From RUG695 sp050943135 (lineage in GTDB: Bacteria > Planctomycetota > Planctomycetia > Pirellulales > Thermoguttaceae): a stretch of DNA of 64,000 bases. Positions 1-8,525 of the stretch are shown here, in pieces; positions within the stretch are counted from its first letter, which is position 1, and every line of letters begins with the position of its first letter. The notes beneath the pieces were generated by a model. The model saw nothing but the letters and a program-made list of their open reading frames with translations, searched no databases and was not told the DNA's origin. The stretch lies in contig JBMNOP010000012.1 of the NCBI GenBank assembly GCA_050943135.1, positions 1 through 64,000 of the forward strand. Direction: 5' to 3'. The translations under genes were made by a program, and so were the position numbers.

Positions 1-439
1 GCCACGACTCGATGTGCTCATAGGCCTTCTTGTTCAGATGACTGATCGTGCCCGGAGAGACTTTGGTCCCCCAGAGAGCTTCCGTGATGTCTTCAATGCG
101 GCGAACGGAAACCCCGGCAAGATACATTTCAATAAGCGCCTCTTCCACGGATGTCTCGCGCCGACGATAGCGTTCGATGATCGCCGTCTCAAACTGAACC
201 CCCTTCAATTTGGGAATGTGCAGCGTCACGTCGCCGGACGTCGTAGTAAAGTTGCGATCATAATGCCCGGATCGGTAACCGTTCCTTCCTCTGGTCCGCT
301 CGTAACGTTCCGCATTGACCAATTCCTCCGCCTCATGGTCAAGAAGGGCATTTAGCGTTTCTTCCACACTGGTTCTCACTAAATTTTTCAATTCCCCCTT
401 TAACGCGGATTCATTAAGTTGTACAATGGTGTCAGACAT
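1..439 (-). CDS. IS256-family transposase, N-terminal part (cut by window edge)
   Basis: The minus strand is open from an ATG at 439-437 to the window edge, giving about 146 residues with no stop. The product begins MSDTIVQLNESALKGEL. It contains RTRGRNGYRSGHYDR, LHIPKLKGVQFETAIIERYRRRE and, near the edge, GVSVRRIEDITEALWG followed by VSPGTISHLNK. These blocks are characteristic of IS256/Mutator-type DDE transposases, where the SPGTIS-type block lies just ahead of the catalytic core. The core itself would lie left of position 1. An AGGAG-like sequence sits about 10 bases upstream of the ATG. Such enzymes cut and paste DNA between short terminal inverted repeats. Whether this copy is complete cannot be told from this window. 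Confidence 0.9.
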   Translation of the reverse strand, partial: MSDTIVQLNESALKGELKNLVRTSVEETLNALLDHEAEELVNAERYERTRGRNGYRSGHYDRNFTTTSGDVTLHIPKLKGVQFETAIIERYRRRETSVEEALIEMYLAGVSVRRIEDITEALWGTKVSPGTISHLNKKAYEHIESW

Positions 440-530
440 GGTTTGCGCCTCCTCGGTTGTTTGTTTGTTGAAAATTCAATTTTACCGAGTGGCGTAGACC
501 ATGTCTACTTTTTTACAATTTGCGAAAGAT
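1..530 (-). mobile_element. IS256-family insertion sequence, one end
   Basis: The transposase gene is followed on its upstream side by about 90 noncoding bases. They include a perfect GTAGAC/GTCTAC inverted repeat around a 3-base spacer at 494-508. To the right, sequence resembling the C-terminal part of a restriction-type gene starts abruptly. The outer element boundary is therefore placed near 500-550. The exact terminal repeat and target duplication cannot be defined, because the other end lies outside the window. Confidence 0.55.
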
Positions 531-899
531 ATTTTACGTTATCAGAGAAACTGATTAAGTTCGCGACCCGGATTCCGATCTTTATGTACCTGAGCGATTA
601 TCGGGAACTGTCGCTCGAAGATGTGATCACCCGGCTGGAACCAGAACTCTTTCGAAAGGTGACCGGGCTTGTCGGTCGACGATTTCGACCTGCTCCGCAG
701 CCTGAACCTCTTTAACGGCCCGCTGATGAACGATGCAGTCTGGAAATTCAAACGATACGAGGATGCCAGCCTCGAATATACCGGGATCGACAGTAAGCAC
801 GACTCGGAAAAGGATGTCGGGCTCTTTAATACCGTGATCACCAAAGATGAATACCTGAAACTCGCCGAAGACCAACGCCGGTCGGTCGGACGGTTGTAA
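530..899 (+). pseudogene. C-terminal remnant of a restriction-type helicase/endonuclease gene, frameshifted
   Basis: Two plus-strand frames together make one recognisable protein tail. One frame up to about 665 reads LIKFATRIPIFMYLSDYREL, then DVITRLEPELFRKVTGL. The next frame from about 669 continues SVDDFDLLRSLNLFNGPLMNDAVWKFKRYED to a stop at 897-899. The switch between frames near 660-672 indicates a one-base frameshift. The TRIPIFMYL and NDAVWKFKRYEDxSLxYTGI segments recall the C-terminus of large DEAD/DEAH-type restriction-associated helicases, but I assign that family from memory only. No start codon or upstream domains remain, and the IS256 copy abuts its left side, so it is read as a disrupted gene. 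Confidence 0.6.
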
Positions 900-927
900 A
901 TCACGCGCACCCGGTTTCCACCCCCGC

Positions 928-1587
928 TTAAAGCGGCGGCGCTTTTCCGCGACGGCGGCAGGCTTGGCGGATATTTTGGATCGCCTTTCGGCGGATGTCG
1001 TTCGGCAGTCCCGGGTGTTCGAGCGCCACGAGGGTCTTTTCGGGAAAGGCAAACCAGCACCGCTGTAGTGCCCAAGCGGCGCCCAGCCGCGCATAACGGC
1101 CGGGGTGGTCAACCGTCAGAAGCCGTTCGAGCGCCTCGTCGATATAGTCTTCTTGTATAAAATAATTGAGTAGCAGCGCTTCGGCAAACCGGACATGGAA
1201 CTCGCGACGGTCGTGAAGAAGTTCGTTGATCCGATTCCAGTACGGTTCCGGATCTTTTTTGACCTCTTTGAGTTCGGCAGCCAACGTGTCACCGATCGGC
1301 CAGGCGTCGGCCAGGTCGAGATACGCATCGATTTCCGCCCACAGGATCGCGCGGGGATAAGGGAAACGCGCCAAAAGCATTCCTGCGATCAGAACTTCTT
1401 CATAGGTCGACTGCGTTTTAAGAGGGATCGCGTCGACGCCTTCCCGTGCGAGCCGTATCGCGATTTTGCGCAGGGTCGGGACGCGTACCCCGAGAATCTG
1501 CCGCCGTGTCGGAACGAACCGCCGAATCATCGCCTGATATCTCGGTTCAGCGGCTTCTTTCAGTTCGGCTCGAAGCGACCGGCTCAT
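928..1587 (-). CDS. DNA alkylation repair protein, AlkD-like
   Basis: This 219-residue protein resembles the AlkD/DNA alkylation repair family of HEAT-repeat glycosylases, which remove N3- and N7-alkylated purines. Seen in the sequence: an early GVRVPTLRKIA block, helical repeats throughout, DPEPYWNRINELLHDRREFHVRFAEALLLNYFI, and a C-terminal WALQRCWFAFPEKTLVALE helix pair. An upstream extension of the frame is rejected. The ATG at 1587-1585 overlaps the TGA of the antiporter gene in an ATGA arrangement, which suggests translational coupling. Length fits the family (about 220-240). The substrate is inferred from the family, not shown. Confidence 0.8.
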   Translation of the reverse strand: MSRSLRAELKEAAEPRYQAMIRRFVPTRRQILGVRVPTLRKIAIRLAREGVDAIPLKTQSTYEEVLIAGMLLARFPYPRAILWAEIDAYLDLADAWPIGDTLAAELKEVKKDPEPYWNRINELLHDRREFHVRFAEALLLNYFIQEDYIDEALERLLTVDHPGRYARLGAAWALQRCWFAFPEKTLVALEHPGLPNDIRRKAIQNIRQACRRRGKAPPL

Positions 1588-3317
1588 ATCAGGTCTTTCA
1601 TCTTCTCGATCAGTCTCCCGCCTGCTTCGGCTTCTTCGCAGATGATCATATCGGCGCCGGCCCGTTCGAGTTCCGGCACGAAGGTGCGGTATCGGCACCG
1701 CGCCACAATCGAACAGTTCTGTTTGACTTGCCGGATGGCGCGGATGGTGTCGGTGGTGAAGATGTCGTTCGGAAGCGTGACAACGACCATGTGGGCGTTA
1801 TCAACCCCGGCGAGTTTCAGTGTCCGTGTTTCGGAAGCGTCACCGACAATGGTTCGAAATCCTTTCTGGGCCAAGTCGTGGATGTTTCCCGGGTTGGTGT
1901 CGATCAGACTCAGCTCCACTCCCGAATCGGCCAGGAACGAAGTGACCTGTTTGCCGATCGGACCCATGCCGACGACGATGGCATGGCGTTTCGAGTCGTC
2001 GCGAGGTAAGAGGTCGCTGGTTACGGAAAGCGGAATTTCTTCGGCCATCGGATGTTTCTTCGCCACATTCGCCGCGAGTTTCAGGAAGAACGGGGTCAGG
2101 ATGGTACTCGCCAGCGCGGTAAAAAGGATCTGCTGGTACAACTCGGGATTCGCGGTTCGTAACGGCTCCTGTTGGAGAATGATGAACGTCTGTTCCCCGA
2201 GTTGCGAGAGCCCAAGCCCCATAGCCAGCGACGGGACAAGCGGAAGGCCGGTTACCAGAAAAGCAACGGCAAAGGCAATGGTCTTTAACAGAAGCACCCC
2301 TAAAAGAAGACCAAGCGTCATGTAAGGGGACGCCGTCAAAACCGAAGGGTCAAACAGGGCACCGAGCGTTACAAAGAAAATCGCCGAGAAGGTTTCACGG
2401 AACGGTGTCACCAGCGCGGCAATCTGGCTTGTCAGCCGATTTTCGCTCAGCGCCACACCGGCGGCGAAAGCCCCGACCGCCTGGGGAATCTGCAGTGCCT
2501 CGGCCATGACACAGACCGACAGAAGAAGGAGTACCGTAAAGAGGACCATGATCTCGATGCTTTTCAGTTGCGAAAAGACGCCGATGACCTGTTTGGTGAA
2601 AATGAGCCGAACCACGACGATCACCGCGATGAACAAGAGCCCTTTGACCACCAACCACAGAAAGGCGTCGGCGATACCGCCACTCGAGCTCTCGGCCGGG
2701 AAAAGGAGAGGAATCGACATCAAAATCGGCGGAGTCACCAAATCTTGGAACAGAAGGATCGAGACGACCCGTTTTCCATAGGGGGAAGTGATCTGCCCGA
2801 ACTCTTCGAGCGATTTAAAGACGAGTACCGTCAAATTGAAAGAGACGGCAAACCCGACCAGAAGCCCGATCCGCCAGTCGCCGCTGAGCTTGTAGGTCAG
2901 TAGGGTTGCGACCGCAATGACGATGACCATCTGTACCGGGCCACCGAACAACAGAAACTTTGTGTTTTTGATGATGTCGGAAGGGGTAAACTGGATCCCG
3001 GTCGAAAAGAGGAGAAAGAGTACCCCGAGATTGGCCAGCGCGCTGAGGATGTCGTCGTCGGACATCCCGTTGTCGGTCGCCTCGGCGTCGATTGCGCCGG
3101 ATTCCGTCTCTTCGTCGGAAACCATCACGCTTTCGACTGGCGCTTCTTTGGGCTCGTCATGAACAAAGAGCTTCAACCCGCCGTTACCGATCAGCGCGCC
3201 GGCAATCAGGTACCCGACGACCAACGAAATGTTTAGGCGTTTTGAAATGATCGCCGACACCAGGCCCGCGGCAAGGATGATGAGCAGGTTTTGAATCAGA
3301 ACAGAAGTTGCGCCCAA
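1584..3317 (-). CDS. Kef/CPA2-type cation:proton antiporter with a TrkA-N domain
   Basis: This is a 577-residue polytopic membrane protein. The N-terminal two thirds holds about a dozen hydrophobic segments typical of Na+/H+ exchanger-type transporters. The C-terminal about 135 residues form a TrkA-N (RCK) nucleotide-binding domain beginning RHAIVVGMGPIGKQV, with the Rossmann glycine motif and a GDASETRTL segment. No RCK_C domain follows. Residues about 53-90 form an unusual Asp/Glu-rich loop between early membrane segments. It probably exports K+ or Na+ in exchange for protons, gated by NAD(H); ion specificity cannot be read from sequence. The start is TTG at 3317, with AGGAAGAGG upstream. 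The cyclic-nucleotide-binding gene precedes it in the same operon and AlkD follows with an overlap. Confidence 0.87.
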   Translation of the reverse strand: MGATSVLIQNLLIILAAGLVSAIISKRLNISLVVGYLIAGALIGNGGLKLFVHDEPKEAPVESVMVSDEETESGAIDAEATDNGMSDDDILSALANLGVLFLLFSTGIQFTPSDIIKNTKFLLFGGPVQMVIVIAVATLLTYKLSGDWRIGLLVGFAVSFNLTVLVFKSLEEFGQITSPYGKRVVSILLFQDLVTPPILMSIPLLFPAESSSGGIADAFLWLVVKGLLFIAVIVVVRLIFTKQVIGVFSQLKSIEIMVLFTVLLLLSVCVMAEALQIPQAVGAFAAGVALSENRLTSQIAALVTPFRETFSAIFFVTLGALFDPSVLTASPYMTLGLLLGVLLLKTIAFAVAFLVTGLPLVPSLAMGLGLSQLGEQTFIILQQEPLRTANPELYQQILFTALASTILTPFFLKLAANVAKKHPMAEEIPLSVTSDLLPRDDSKRHAIVVGMGPIGKQVTSFLADSGVELSLIDTNPGNIHDLAQKGFRTIVGDASETRTLKLAGVDNAHMVVVTLPNDIFTTDTIRAIRQVKQNCSIVARCRYRTFVPELERAGADMIICEEAEAGGRLIEKMKDLI

Positions 3318-3402
3318 GGGAATCCGTGCCTCTTCCTTTCTTCCCCGTCTCGGGCGGGGGACGGTATCGTGTCACGCTTTCGGTTTTTGAAGTGGCTCGC
3401 GT

Positions 3403-3855
3403 TCAGAGTGTGTGGAAGGAGAGCTGGTACCGGGCCGCCTGCAGACGCCGACGAATCACCGAAGCGATCAGGCTCATCATTCGGAACCCGAAATCGGTGT
3501 CACGCGCGCAGATTTCCAGAAGACGTTTCCCGTCCACCTGCAGAAGTTCCGCCGTGGTGCGGGCAATACCGATCGAATTTGTCTGGTGTGGCTCGATCAG
3601 CGCCGACCAAAGGAGGTAGTCCCCCGACATACAGGTGTCGAGTGTCTTGCGGCGACCGTCTTGGAGGAGGTATTGAATGTCAACCTGCCCCGAGATCACG
3701 ATGTAAAGATAACGGGAATGTTCGTGTTCCCGATGGATGATGTCGTCGGCCGAAAAAATCTTAACCTCACAAATCTTCTCGACCTCGGCCATGGTCTCGG
3801 GAGACGCATCGGGAATGTTGATAAACTGTCGTATCAATTCAGCAATATTGGCCAT
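3403..3855 (-). CDS. Cyclic nucleotide-binding (CRP-like) domain protein without DNA-binding domain
   Basis: This 150-residue protein consists of one cNMP-binding beta-roll. YLYIVISGQVDIQYLLQDGRRKTL forms the early strands, SGDYLLWSAL occupies the phosphate-binding cassette position, and a C-terminal helix ends it. There is no helix-turn-helix, so it is a stand-alone sensor rather than a CRP-type regulator. The canonical GE and RxA residues of the cassette are not clearly kept, so nucleotide binding is uncertain. AAAGGAG lies 9 bases before the ATG. It is first in an operon with the Kef-type antiporter, 85 bases ahead, which suggests it modulates that transporter (inference). Confidence 0.8.
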   Translation of the reverse strand: MANIAELIRQFINIPDASPETMAEVEKICEVKIFSADDIIHREHEHSRYLYIVISGQVDIQYLLQDGRRKTLDTCMSGDYLLWSALIEPHQTNSIGIARTTAELLQVDGKRLLEICARDTDFGFRMMSLIASVIRRRLQAARYQLSFHTL

Positions 3856-3982
3856 CTGTAAACACTCCTTTGAGGGCCGCGGTTATGCCCAGCGGTACGA
3901 ACATGGGTTCTTTTTAATGGTTCACTTGATTCTGTCTTCCCGAAATACCGGTTCGCCCGGTTCCAGGAATAACACCCGTCGC

Positions 3983-4011
3983 ATTATACCTTTTCCCTTC
4001 CCTTTTGGAAA
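3983..4011 (-). promoter_or_regulatory. Possible sigma70-type promoter for the antiporter operon
   Basis: A perfect TATAAT (as ATTATA at 3983-3988) has a weak -35 candidate, TTTCCA at 4006-4011, 17 bases away. It lies about 130 bases upstream of the cyclic-nucleotide-binding gene. The -35 overlaps a TTTCCCTT/AAGGGAAA inverted repeat (3992-3999 and 4010-4017), which could affect its use. Confidence 0.45.
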
Positions 4012-4031
4012 GGGAAATTTGTTTCGCCCGT

Positions 4032-5945
4032 TCAGTTTTCAAGCGGCGAAGTGTTGCTTTCCGGGCCCGGAACGCTCGGTTCCGCACCCTCTTCGGCCGA
4101 GGGACTCTCTTCGGGTGTGCCGGAAATCCAGGACGAAAGGGCTTTTACTTCGTCGGGGGCTCCGCTGAACGGCGCGGTAAAGATTTCTCCCATCACGGGA
4201 ACCGCTAAAACAAAGTCGCCGAAAATTTCGCCGAATCGTTCCGGATCGAACGCAAGTTCATCGGGACGGGTCCACTCGACCGCCTGCTCGGGTGCGACGG
4301 CAACCGCCAAGAAGGTCTTTCCAGGATTCTCGAAGTTTTGCATTTTGGCAGGTTCACCGATCATGTTCCGCGGGGTTCCCGTACCGCTAAATATACGGAA
4401 CAGGGTTTTTCCCCCGCCGTCGGTCAGAAGGGGCGAACGGTATACCGCCGGAATCCGTCCGAGTAGCTTGATGTTGTTTTCGCTGTCCCACGGTTCGTCG
4501 AGATGAAACTCGTTGTAGAGTTGTTCTCCCTCCGGCCCCATAAAGGGGAGGAGAGCCACACGCCAGCTCAGTAGTGGTGTGCCGCCGGTGCCGGTAATCG
4601 CCAACGGGGGAAAAGAGTTGTTTTTGGCATAGTACGCATTGAGGATGTCGCCGACGAATTTCAGATTGCGCGCGGTCATGGCCCGTCTCCCGTTCTTTGC
4701 CGAAAGATCAGCCATGAGGTTTGCCTGGTCGACCAGTTTACCGAAAAGCTCGGCACGTTCCGGCGACATCGCCATGGCAGCGACGATCCGATTCCCTTGC
4801 CGCTCTTTGGTCAAAGCACGAATCGCGTCGCTCAAAGGCTGCAGAAGCGGCGCCATCGAACCGTTTTTTGCGTCGGCGGCCTCGCCCTCTTCCTGTCGGT
4901 CGGTTGCGGCGCCGAGCAACTCGTGGATCTGAAGGAGTGTGTTGCCGAGCGACTCATCGATTTTATCGAGCCGTGGCGAATCGTCGGCGGCAATCTCGAG
5001 ACGGAGCGCATCGGTTCCCTCGGTAGCCGATGCGTTGACCGTGAAGAGGAGAAACCGGGCATTTTCGAGAAGGGTCATCGCCAAATCGGGAGGGACCGGC
5101 AGAGTGATTGCCTCTTTCTGCGGGGAGGAATAATCGTAGAAAAAGGCAAAGTCGAAGTTGTCGGTCGCGACTCGGCCGACCCGCTGTGCCAATACGCCGC
5201 GACTTTCTCCGTCGCCGGCATTAAAAAATTTTTCGACGGAATCGATCGGGCCGGTCACCGCCAACGCTTCGTTTTCCGTGGGAAACGCGACCGCAGTCGC
5301 GATACCATCGATCCGCGCCGTACTCTTTCCTGAGGCGTCGAGCGGTACGATCAGCGAGTTTTCGGCAAAGGTGACTCGGCGTCCTCCCCATTCAACGGAG
5401 TGGACTTGACTTTTCGGGAGTTTTCCGAACTGCGCGTCCAAAAAGGCTTCACGATCGACCGCGCTCTTCTTTTTGGCGTAGACGGCGGTGCAAGGGAGCG
5501 GATAGTTCTCCCCGACCTCTTCGCCGCTCTGTGGGTCCAGGAGAGAGACGGGTGCCACTTCGGTGCTCGTGATGATCAGATCGAGTTGGTCGAACTGGTT
5601 CCAGAACGGAACCATCGACGGGGAGTTCCCAAAAAAACGGATCACCTTGTCGGCGTCGGCATAGAGGAGGAAACGTTCCGGCTGTACGACACGCACCGAG
5701 AGCGCGTTCGGAATAATCGTTTCGGTCGGCAGGGTGTTGCGGGCCGGTAATGCAGCCAGCTCGGCTTCGGAAAGAGAGCGGATCTCGTCGGAGAAAATTT
5801 CCCGGAATTGCTGTTGCCGCGCTTCGTCGGTTTCCCGTAAAAGGCGTTCGTCTTCGGTCTCTTCGCTCTTGCCGCAACCGCTGAGAAGGAGTGCCGGGAT
5901 CAGCAGAAGGATTCCGGCCGACAGGAAACGGGATATACGGGACAT
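4032..5945 (-). CDS. Lipoprotein with DUF1559-like C-terminal region
   Basis: This 637-residue protein has a signal peptide ending in a lipobox (LLSGC, Cys about 24), so it is predicted to be lipid-anchored and face outward. The middle part looks like a beta-rich domain I do not recognise. Residues about 420-520 (ARNLKFVGDILNAYYAKNNSFPP, LLSWRVALLPFMG, FHLDEPWDSENN, PAVYRSP) match the DUF1559 family common in planctomycetes. Here that region lacks the prepilin-like N-terminus such proteins usually carry. A Pro/Glu-rich tail ends the protein. AAGGAG lies 9 bases before the ATG at 5945; the longer frame is rejected. It lies 72 bases after rsmG and may share its transcript. Confidence 0.75.
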   Translation of the reverse strand: MSRISRFLSAGILLLIPALLLSGCGKSEETEDERLLRETDEARQQQFREIFSDEIRSLSEAELAALPARNTLPTETIIPNALSVRVVQPERFLLYADADKVIRFFGNSPSMVPFWNQFDQLDLIITSTEVAPVSLLDPQSGEEVGENYPLPCTAVYAKKKSAVDREAFLDAQFGKLPKSQVHSVEWGGRRVTFAENSLIVPLDASGKSTARIDGIATAVAFPTENEALAVTGPIDSVEKFFNAGDGESRGVLAQRVGRVATDNFDFAFFYDYSSPQKEAITLPVPPDLAMTLLENARFLLFTVNASATEGTDALRLEIAADDSPRLDKIDESLGNTLLQIHELLGAATDRQEEGEAADAKNGSMAPLLQPLSDAIRALTKERQGNRIVAAMAMSPERAELFGKLVDQANLMADLSAKNGRRAMTARNLKFVGDILNAYYAKNNSFPPLAITGTGGTPLLSWRVALLPFMGPEGEQLYNEFHLDEPWDSENNIKLLGRIPAVYRSPLLTDGGGKTLFRIFSGTGTPRNMIGEPAKMQNFENPGKTFLAVAVAPEQAVEWTRPDELAFDPERFGEIFGDFVLAVPVMGEIFTAPFSGAPDEVKALSSWISGTPEESPSAEEGAEPSVPGPESNTSPLEN

Positions 5946-6017
5946 CTGTGAAAACTCCTTCATGAGTGTCATACAACGAACGTCGAAAGAAATAACTCGG
6001 TGTGGATTCTTTTTCGG

Positions 6018-6962
6018 TTACGGATTACGCCGCGGCCTGTTCGATTTCGGCCGATCGGGTCGCCGGGCCGAACCGCCCGGTCCCTGGAACTTTCGGCGGT
6101 CGGGTCGACCGTGGTCATGCCGGTGTGGTCCCTCGCGGCGCGACGGCCGGGGTCCGCCCGTCTGCCGGGCCGACCCCGACTCGGTTTCAACGGCGACGAC
6201 CTCGGCGCGGTCTTGAATCGGAAGGCCGGCGGCAAGGTCTTTGGCCCGCTGTTCTATTTCGGCAAGCCGGTTTTTCCGACAGACCTGCAAGATCACGCTC
6301 TGACGTTCTATACCGGGGTTGGTATAGTCGGCGACCTTACGTAGCGCCAGGTTCTTCAGACGCCCGAAATGCCGAGCCTCTCCGCGCTCTTCCACCCAGG
6401 AGGGCCCTTTAATCATCAGGATACGGTCGAACGCGAACCAGGTTGGCGCGAACATGGTTAAGAGACGGTCGAGTTTCGAGACCGCCCGAACGACGAGCGT
6501 GTGGAACCGATGTACCTTGAGCAGTTCCTCGGCTTTCGCATGCCAGACGTTCAGTTCGAGCCCGATCTCATCGACAATCGCACCGACCGCTTTCGCCTTT
6601 TTCCCGGTCGCGTCGCAAAGTTCGACGTTCAGGTCGGGCCGCAATATCGCCAGAAGAATCCCCGGAACACCGCCGCCGGTCCCGACATCAAGGACGTGTT
6701 CCCCCTGCTGAAGGAGGGCCGCCAGCTGCATCGAGTCGACCACGTCGCGCGTTACGAACTTCTCGTAGTCGTCGTGACGAGTCAGGTTGATTTTGGTGTT
6801 CCATTCCCAGAGTGCGCGGCAGTAGCGATCGATCAGGTCGATCTGTTTGGCCGAAAGCTTGATTTGGTATTGGGCCAGGACTTCCGACAGGGAAGAAGCC
6901 GAGCTTTCAGATTCGGTACCGATTTCGGCCGAGGAGTTGGTGATATGGTTCTCGTCGGACAT
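6018..6962 (-). CDS. rsmG: 16S rRNA (guanine527-N7)-methyltransferase RsmG
   Basis: RsmG methylates G527 of 16S rRNA using S-adenosylmethionine. The 314-residue product has a short acidic N-terminal extension and then the family core: WEWNTKINLTRHDDYEKFVTRDVVDS, the SAM-binding LDVGTGGGVPGILLAI, and VVRAVSKLDRLL. Typical RsmG is 200-240 residues. The extra C-terminal about 70 residues are Arg/Pro/Gly-rich and probably disordered, perhaps an rRNA-binding tail. That part is unusual, but it is continuous with the same frame and shows no sign of frameshift. A promoter with an extended -10 lies about 140 bases upstream. Confidence 0.93.
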   Translation of the reverse strand: MSDENHITNSSAEIGTESESSASSLSEVLAQYQIKLSAKQIDLIDRYCRALWEWNTKINLTRHDDYEKFVTRDVVDSMQLAALLQQGEHVLDVGTGGGVPGILLAILRPDLNVELCDATGKKAKAVGAIVDEIGLELNVWHAKAEELLKVHRFHTLVVRAVSKLDRLLTMFAPTWFAFDRILMIKGPSWVEERGEARHFGRLKNLALRKVADYTNPGIERQSVILQVCRKNRLAEIEQRAKDLAAGLPIQDRAEVVAVETESGSARQTGGPRPSRREGPHRHDHGRPDRRKFQGPGGSARRPDRPKSNRPRRNP

Positions 6963-7098
6963 CAGGCTGAATTCCCGTTACGTTGAGGTGCGCCCGTTAA
7001 GGCCCGGTTCGTCAAATGGGGCGACACGGAAAGATGAAGGACCCCGGCGCCGCCGAGCACCACAGGCGCGAAAGCCGATTCTCCATGACCGGGCGCCC

Positions 7099-7107
7099 AT
7101 TATACCA
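7099..7107 (-). promoter_or_regulatory. Extended -10 promoter for rsmG
   Basis: On the minus strand the sequence reads TGGTATAAT, a perfect TATAAT with the TGn extension. No convincing -35 is present, as expected for extended -10 promoters. It would give a leader of about 130 bases ahead of rsmG. Confidence 0.6.
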
Positions 7108-7352
7108 CAAAGCGACCGTTTCGGGTAGGGAATCACCCATCTGTCGTACCGCCTCGGTGCGGTTTGAGCGAATCTTCCTTCAAGGCGCGTCGAAAAGTAA
7201 AAAATCGACCTCTTCGGCGCGGAAACGGGGTATAGATTTTCTCGGCTTTTCCTCGGTTTAACGATCCGAATGGGGTGTTCCCGTCGAATCGGCTGCGGTT
7301 GGACCGGTTGTTTCATGGCGCGAAATCGAACAGAAAAGGTTCGGAAAAGGTG

Positions 7353-7381
7353 TTGAAATCCTTTTTTTCCTTTGTTAAAAT
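7353..7381 (+). promoter_or_regulatory. Sigma70-type promoter for the FHA gene
   Basis: TTGAAA at 7353-7358 and TAAAAT at 7376-7381 are separated by exactly 17 bases. Each differs from consensus at one position. Transcription would start about 175 bases before the coding region. Confidence 0.65.
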
Positions 7382-7565
7382 TGACTTGTGGTCGATAAGT
7401 GTACCAGGTAAAGGGGAAACTAGGGCTTTTTTCGTGAGGACAAATCCGCACGCGCCAAAGGGTTTTGGGTCCGGGGACATACTCCGGTTATCATTTTATT
7501 TTTCATCCCTCGGAACCCAGTCGGTTTGGTAGTAGTGTATCGGTTTGTTCGAATGGTTGAAAAAA

Positions 7566-8414
7566 ATGCAGGTACAGTTAAAGGTAGTCAACGGGAGACA
7601 GCGCGGACACCTAATTTCGATCAATCGCCCTAAGTTTATGATCGGAAGAGCGGACGACTGTCAGCTCAAATCGAAAAACGAGTTGATCAGTCGCCATCAT
7701 TGCGTCATTCTTACCGAGGAAGGGTATGTGGGTGTACGCGAGCTTGGGAGTCGGAACGGGGTTTACGTCAACGGTGTTCAGATCGACGAAGAGACGGAAC
7801 TCCGCAACGGGGACCTTCTGACCATCGGTCCGCTCGAGTTCGAGGTGGTCATTACCGTGGCGATGTCGACCGGCAAAAAGCCAAAGGTCGAATCGATCGC
7901 CGAGGTGGTTGCCCGAACCGTCGAACAGAGTTCTCTTTCCACCGTCGGCAAAGCAGGCGGAGACGTCTCGAGCTGGCTCATGAGCGAAGACGACGCGATC
8001 CAGGCCGCTCCCAGCGGCTCGACGATCGAGATGAAACGCCCCCACCAAGGAGAGACGCAAGAGGAAACCCCTCAAGCCGAAACGTCCCAAGAAGAGTCGC
8101 AAAAACAAAAAGAGGAAGATTCAGGGGAGGATATCTTCGATAATCTCGTCGAAAACGTGATCGCTCCCGAAAAAGAGACGAAGGCCGTTACAGAAGACAA
8201 GGCAAAAGACGAACCCTCCCCGACCGCGCCGACCGGCACCATGAAAAAGGCGCCAAAACCGAAACCGGTCCTCAACCTTAACCTCGATGAGGAGGATGAT
8301 GGCCCGCCTGCGAAAGAGGAAGAGAAGCCGAAGAAGCCGAAACCTCGCAAGAAGCCCCCGATCCCACAAGAGCAGGTCGCAGCAAAACTGAAAGATTTCT
8401 TCCAGAACCGGTAG
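7566..8414 (+). CDS. FHA-domain protein with long charged tail
   Basis: This 282-residue protein starts with a forkhead-associated domain (residues about 1-100). Its core phosphothreonine-binding features are visible: FMIGRADDCQL (Gly-Arg), ISRHHC (Ser-x-x-His) and LGSRNGVYVNG (Asn-Gly). FHA domains dock onto proteins phosphorylated by Ser/Thr kinases, and a kinase gene lies 1.3 kb away on the other strand. The remaining about 180 residues are rich in Glu, Lys, Pro and Gln and are probably disordered. The ATG at 7566 is preferred because it begins the domain; an in-frame TTG at 7545 would add seven residues. Neither has a strong ribosome-binding site. Confidence 0.85.
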   Translation: MQVQLKVVNGRQRGHLISINRPKFMIGRADDCQLKSKNELISRHHCVILTEEGYVGVRELGSRNGVYVNGVQIDEETELRNGDLLTIGPLEFEVVITVAMSTGKKPKVESIAEVVARTVEQSSLSTVGKAGGDVSSWLMSEDDAIQAAPSGSTIEMKRPHQGETQEETPQAETSQEESQKQKEEDSGEDIFDNLVENVIAPEKETKAVTEDKAKDEPSPTAPTGTMKKAPKPKPVLNLNLDEEDDGPPAKEEEKPKKPKPRKKPPIPQEQVAAKLKDFFQNR

Positions 8415-8448
8415 GCCGCGCACCAAAAAAATACGTGCCTCTTCATGA

Positions 8449-8490
8449 AGACCTCCAAACCGCGTATGACGATTTGGGGGTCTTTGTTTT
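8449..8490 (+). terminator. Rho-independent terminator of the FHA gene
   Basis: AGACCTCCAAA (8449-8459) pairs with TTTGGGGGTCT (8473-8483), 11 pairs including one G-U. The hairpin is followed directly by TTGTTTT. It sits 35 bases past the FHA stop codon. Confidence 0.8.
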
Positions 8491-8525
8491 GGGAAAATTT
8501 TCGCCGAGGGCGGAACTTCTGCCCG

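Larger units (their letters stand above)
6963..7565. other. Divergent intergenic region between rsmG and the FHA gene
   Basis: This stretch carries promoters facing both ways: an extended -10 for rsmG at 7099-7107 and a good -35/-10 pair for the FHA gene at 7353-7381. Open frames inside it show no family features and disagree with codon patterns of neighbours. I see no RNA gene in it. Confidence 0.6.
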
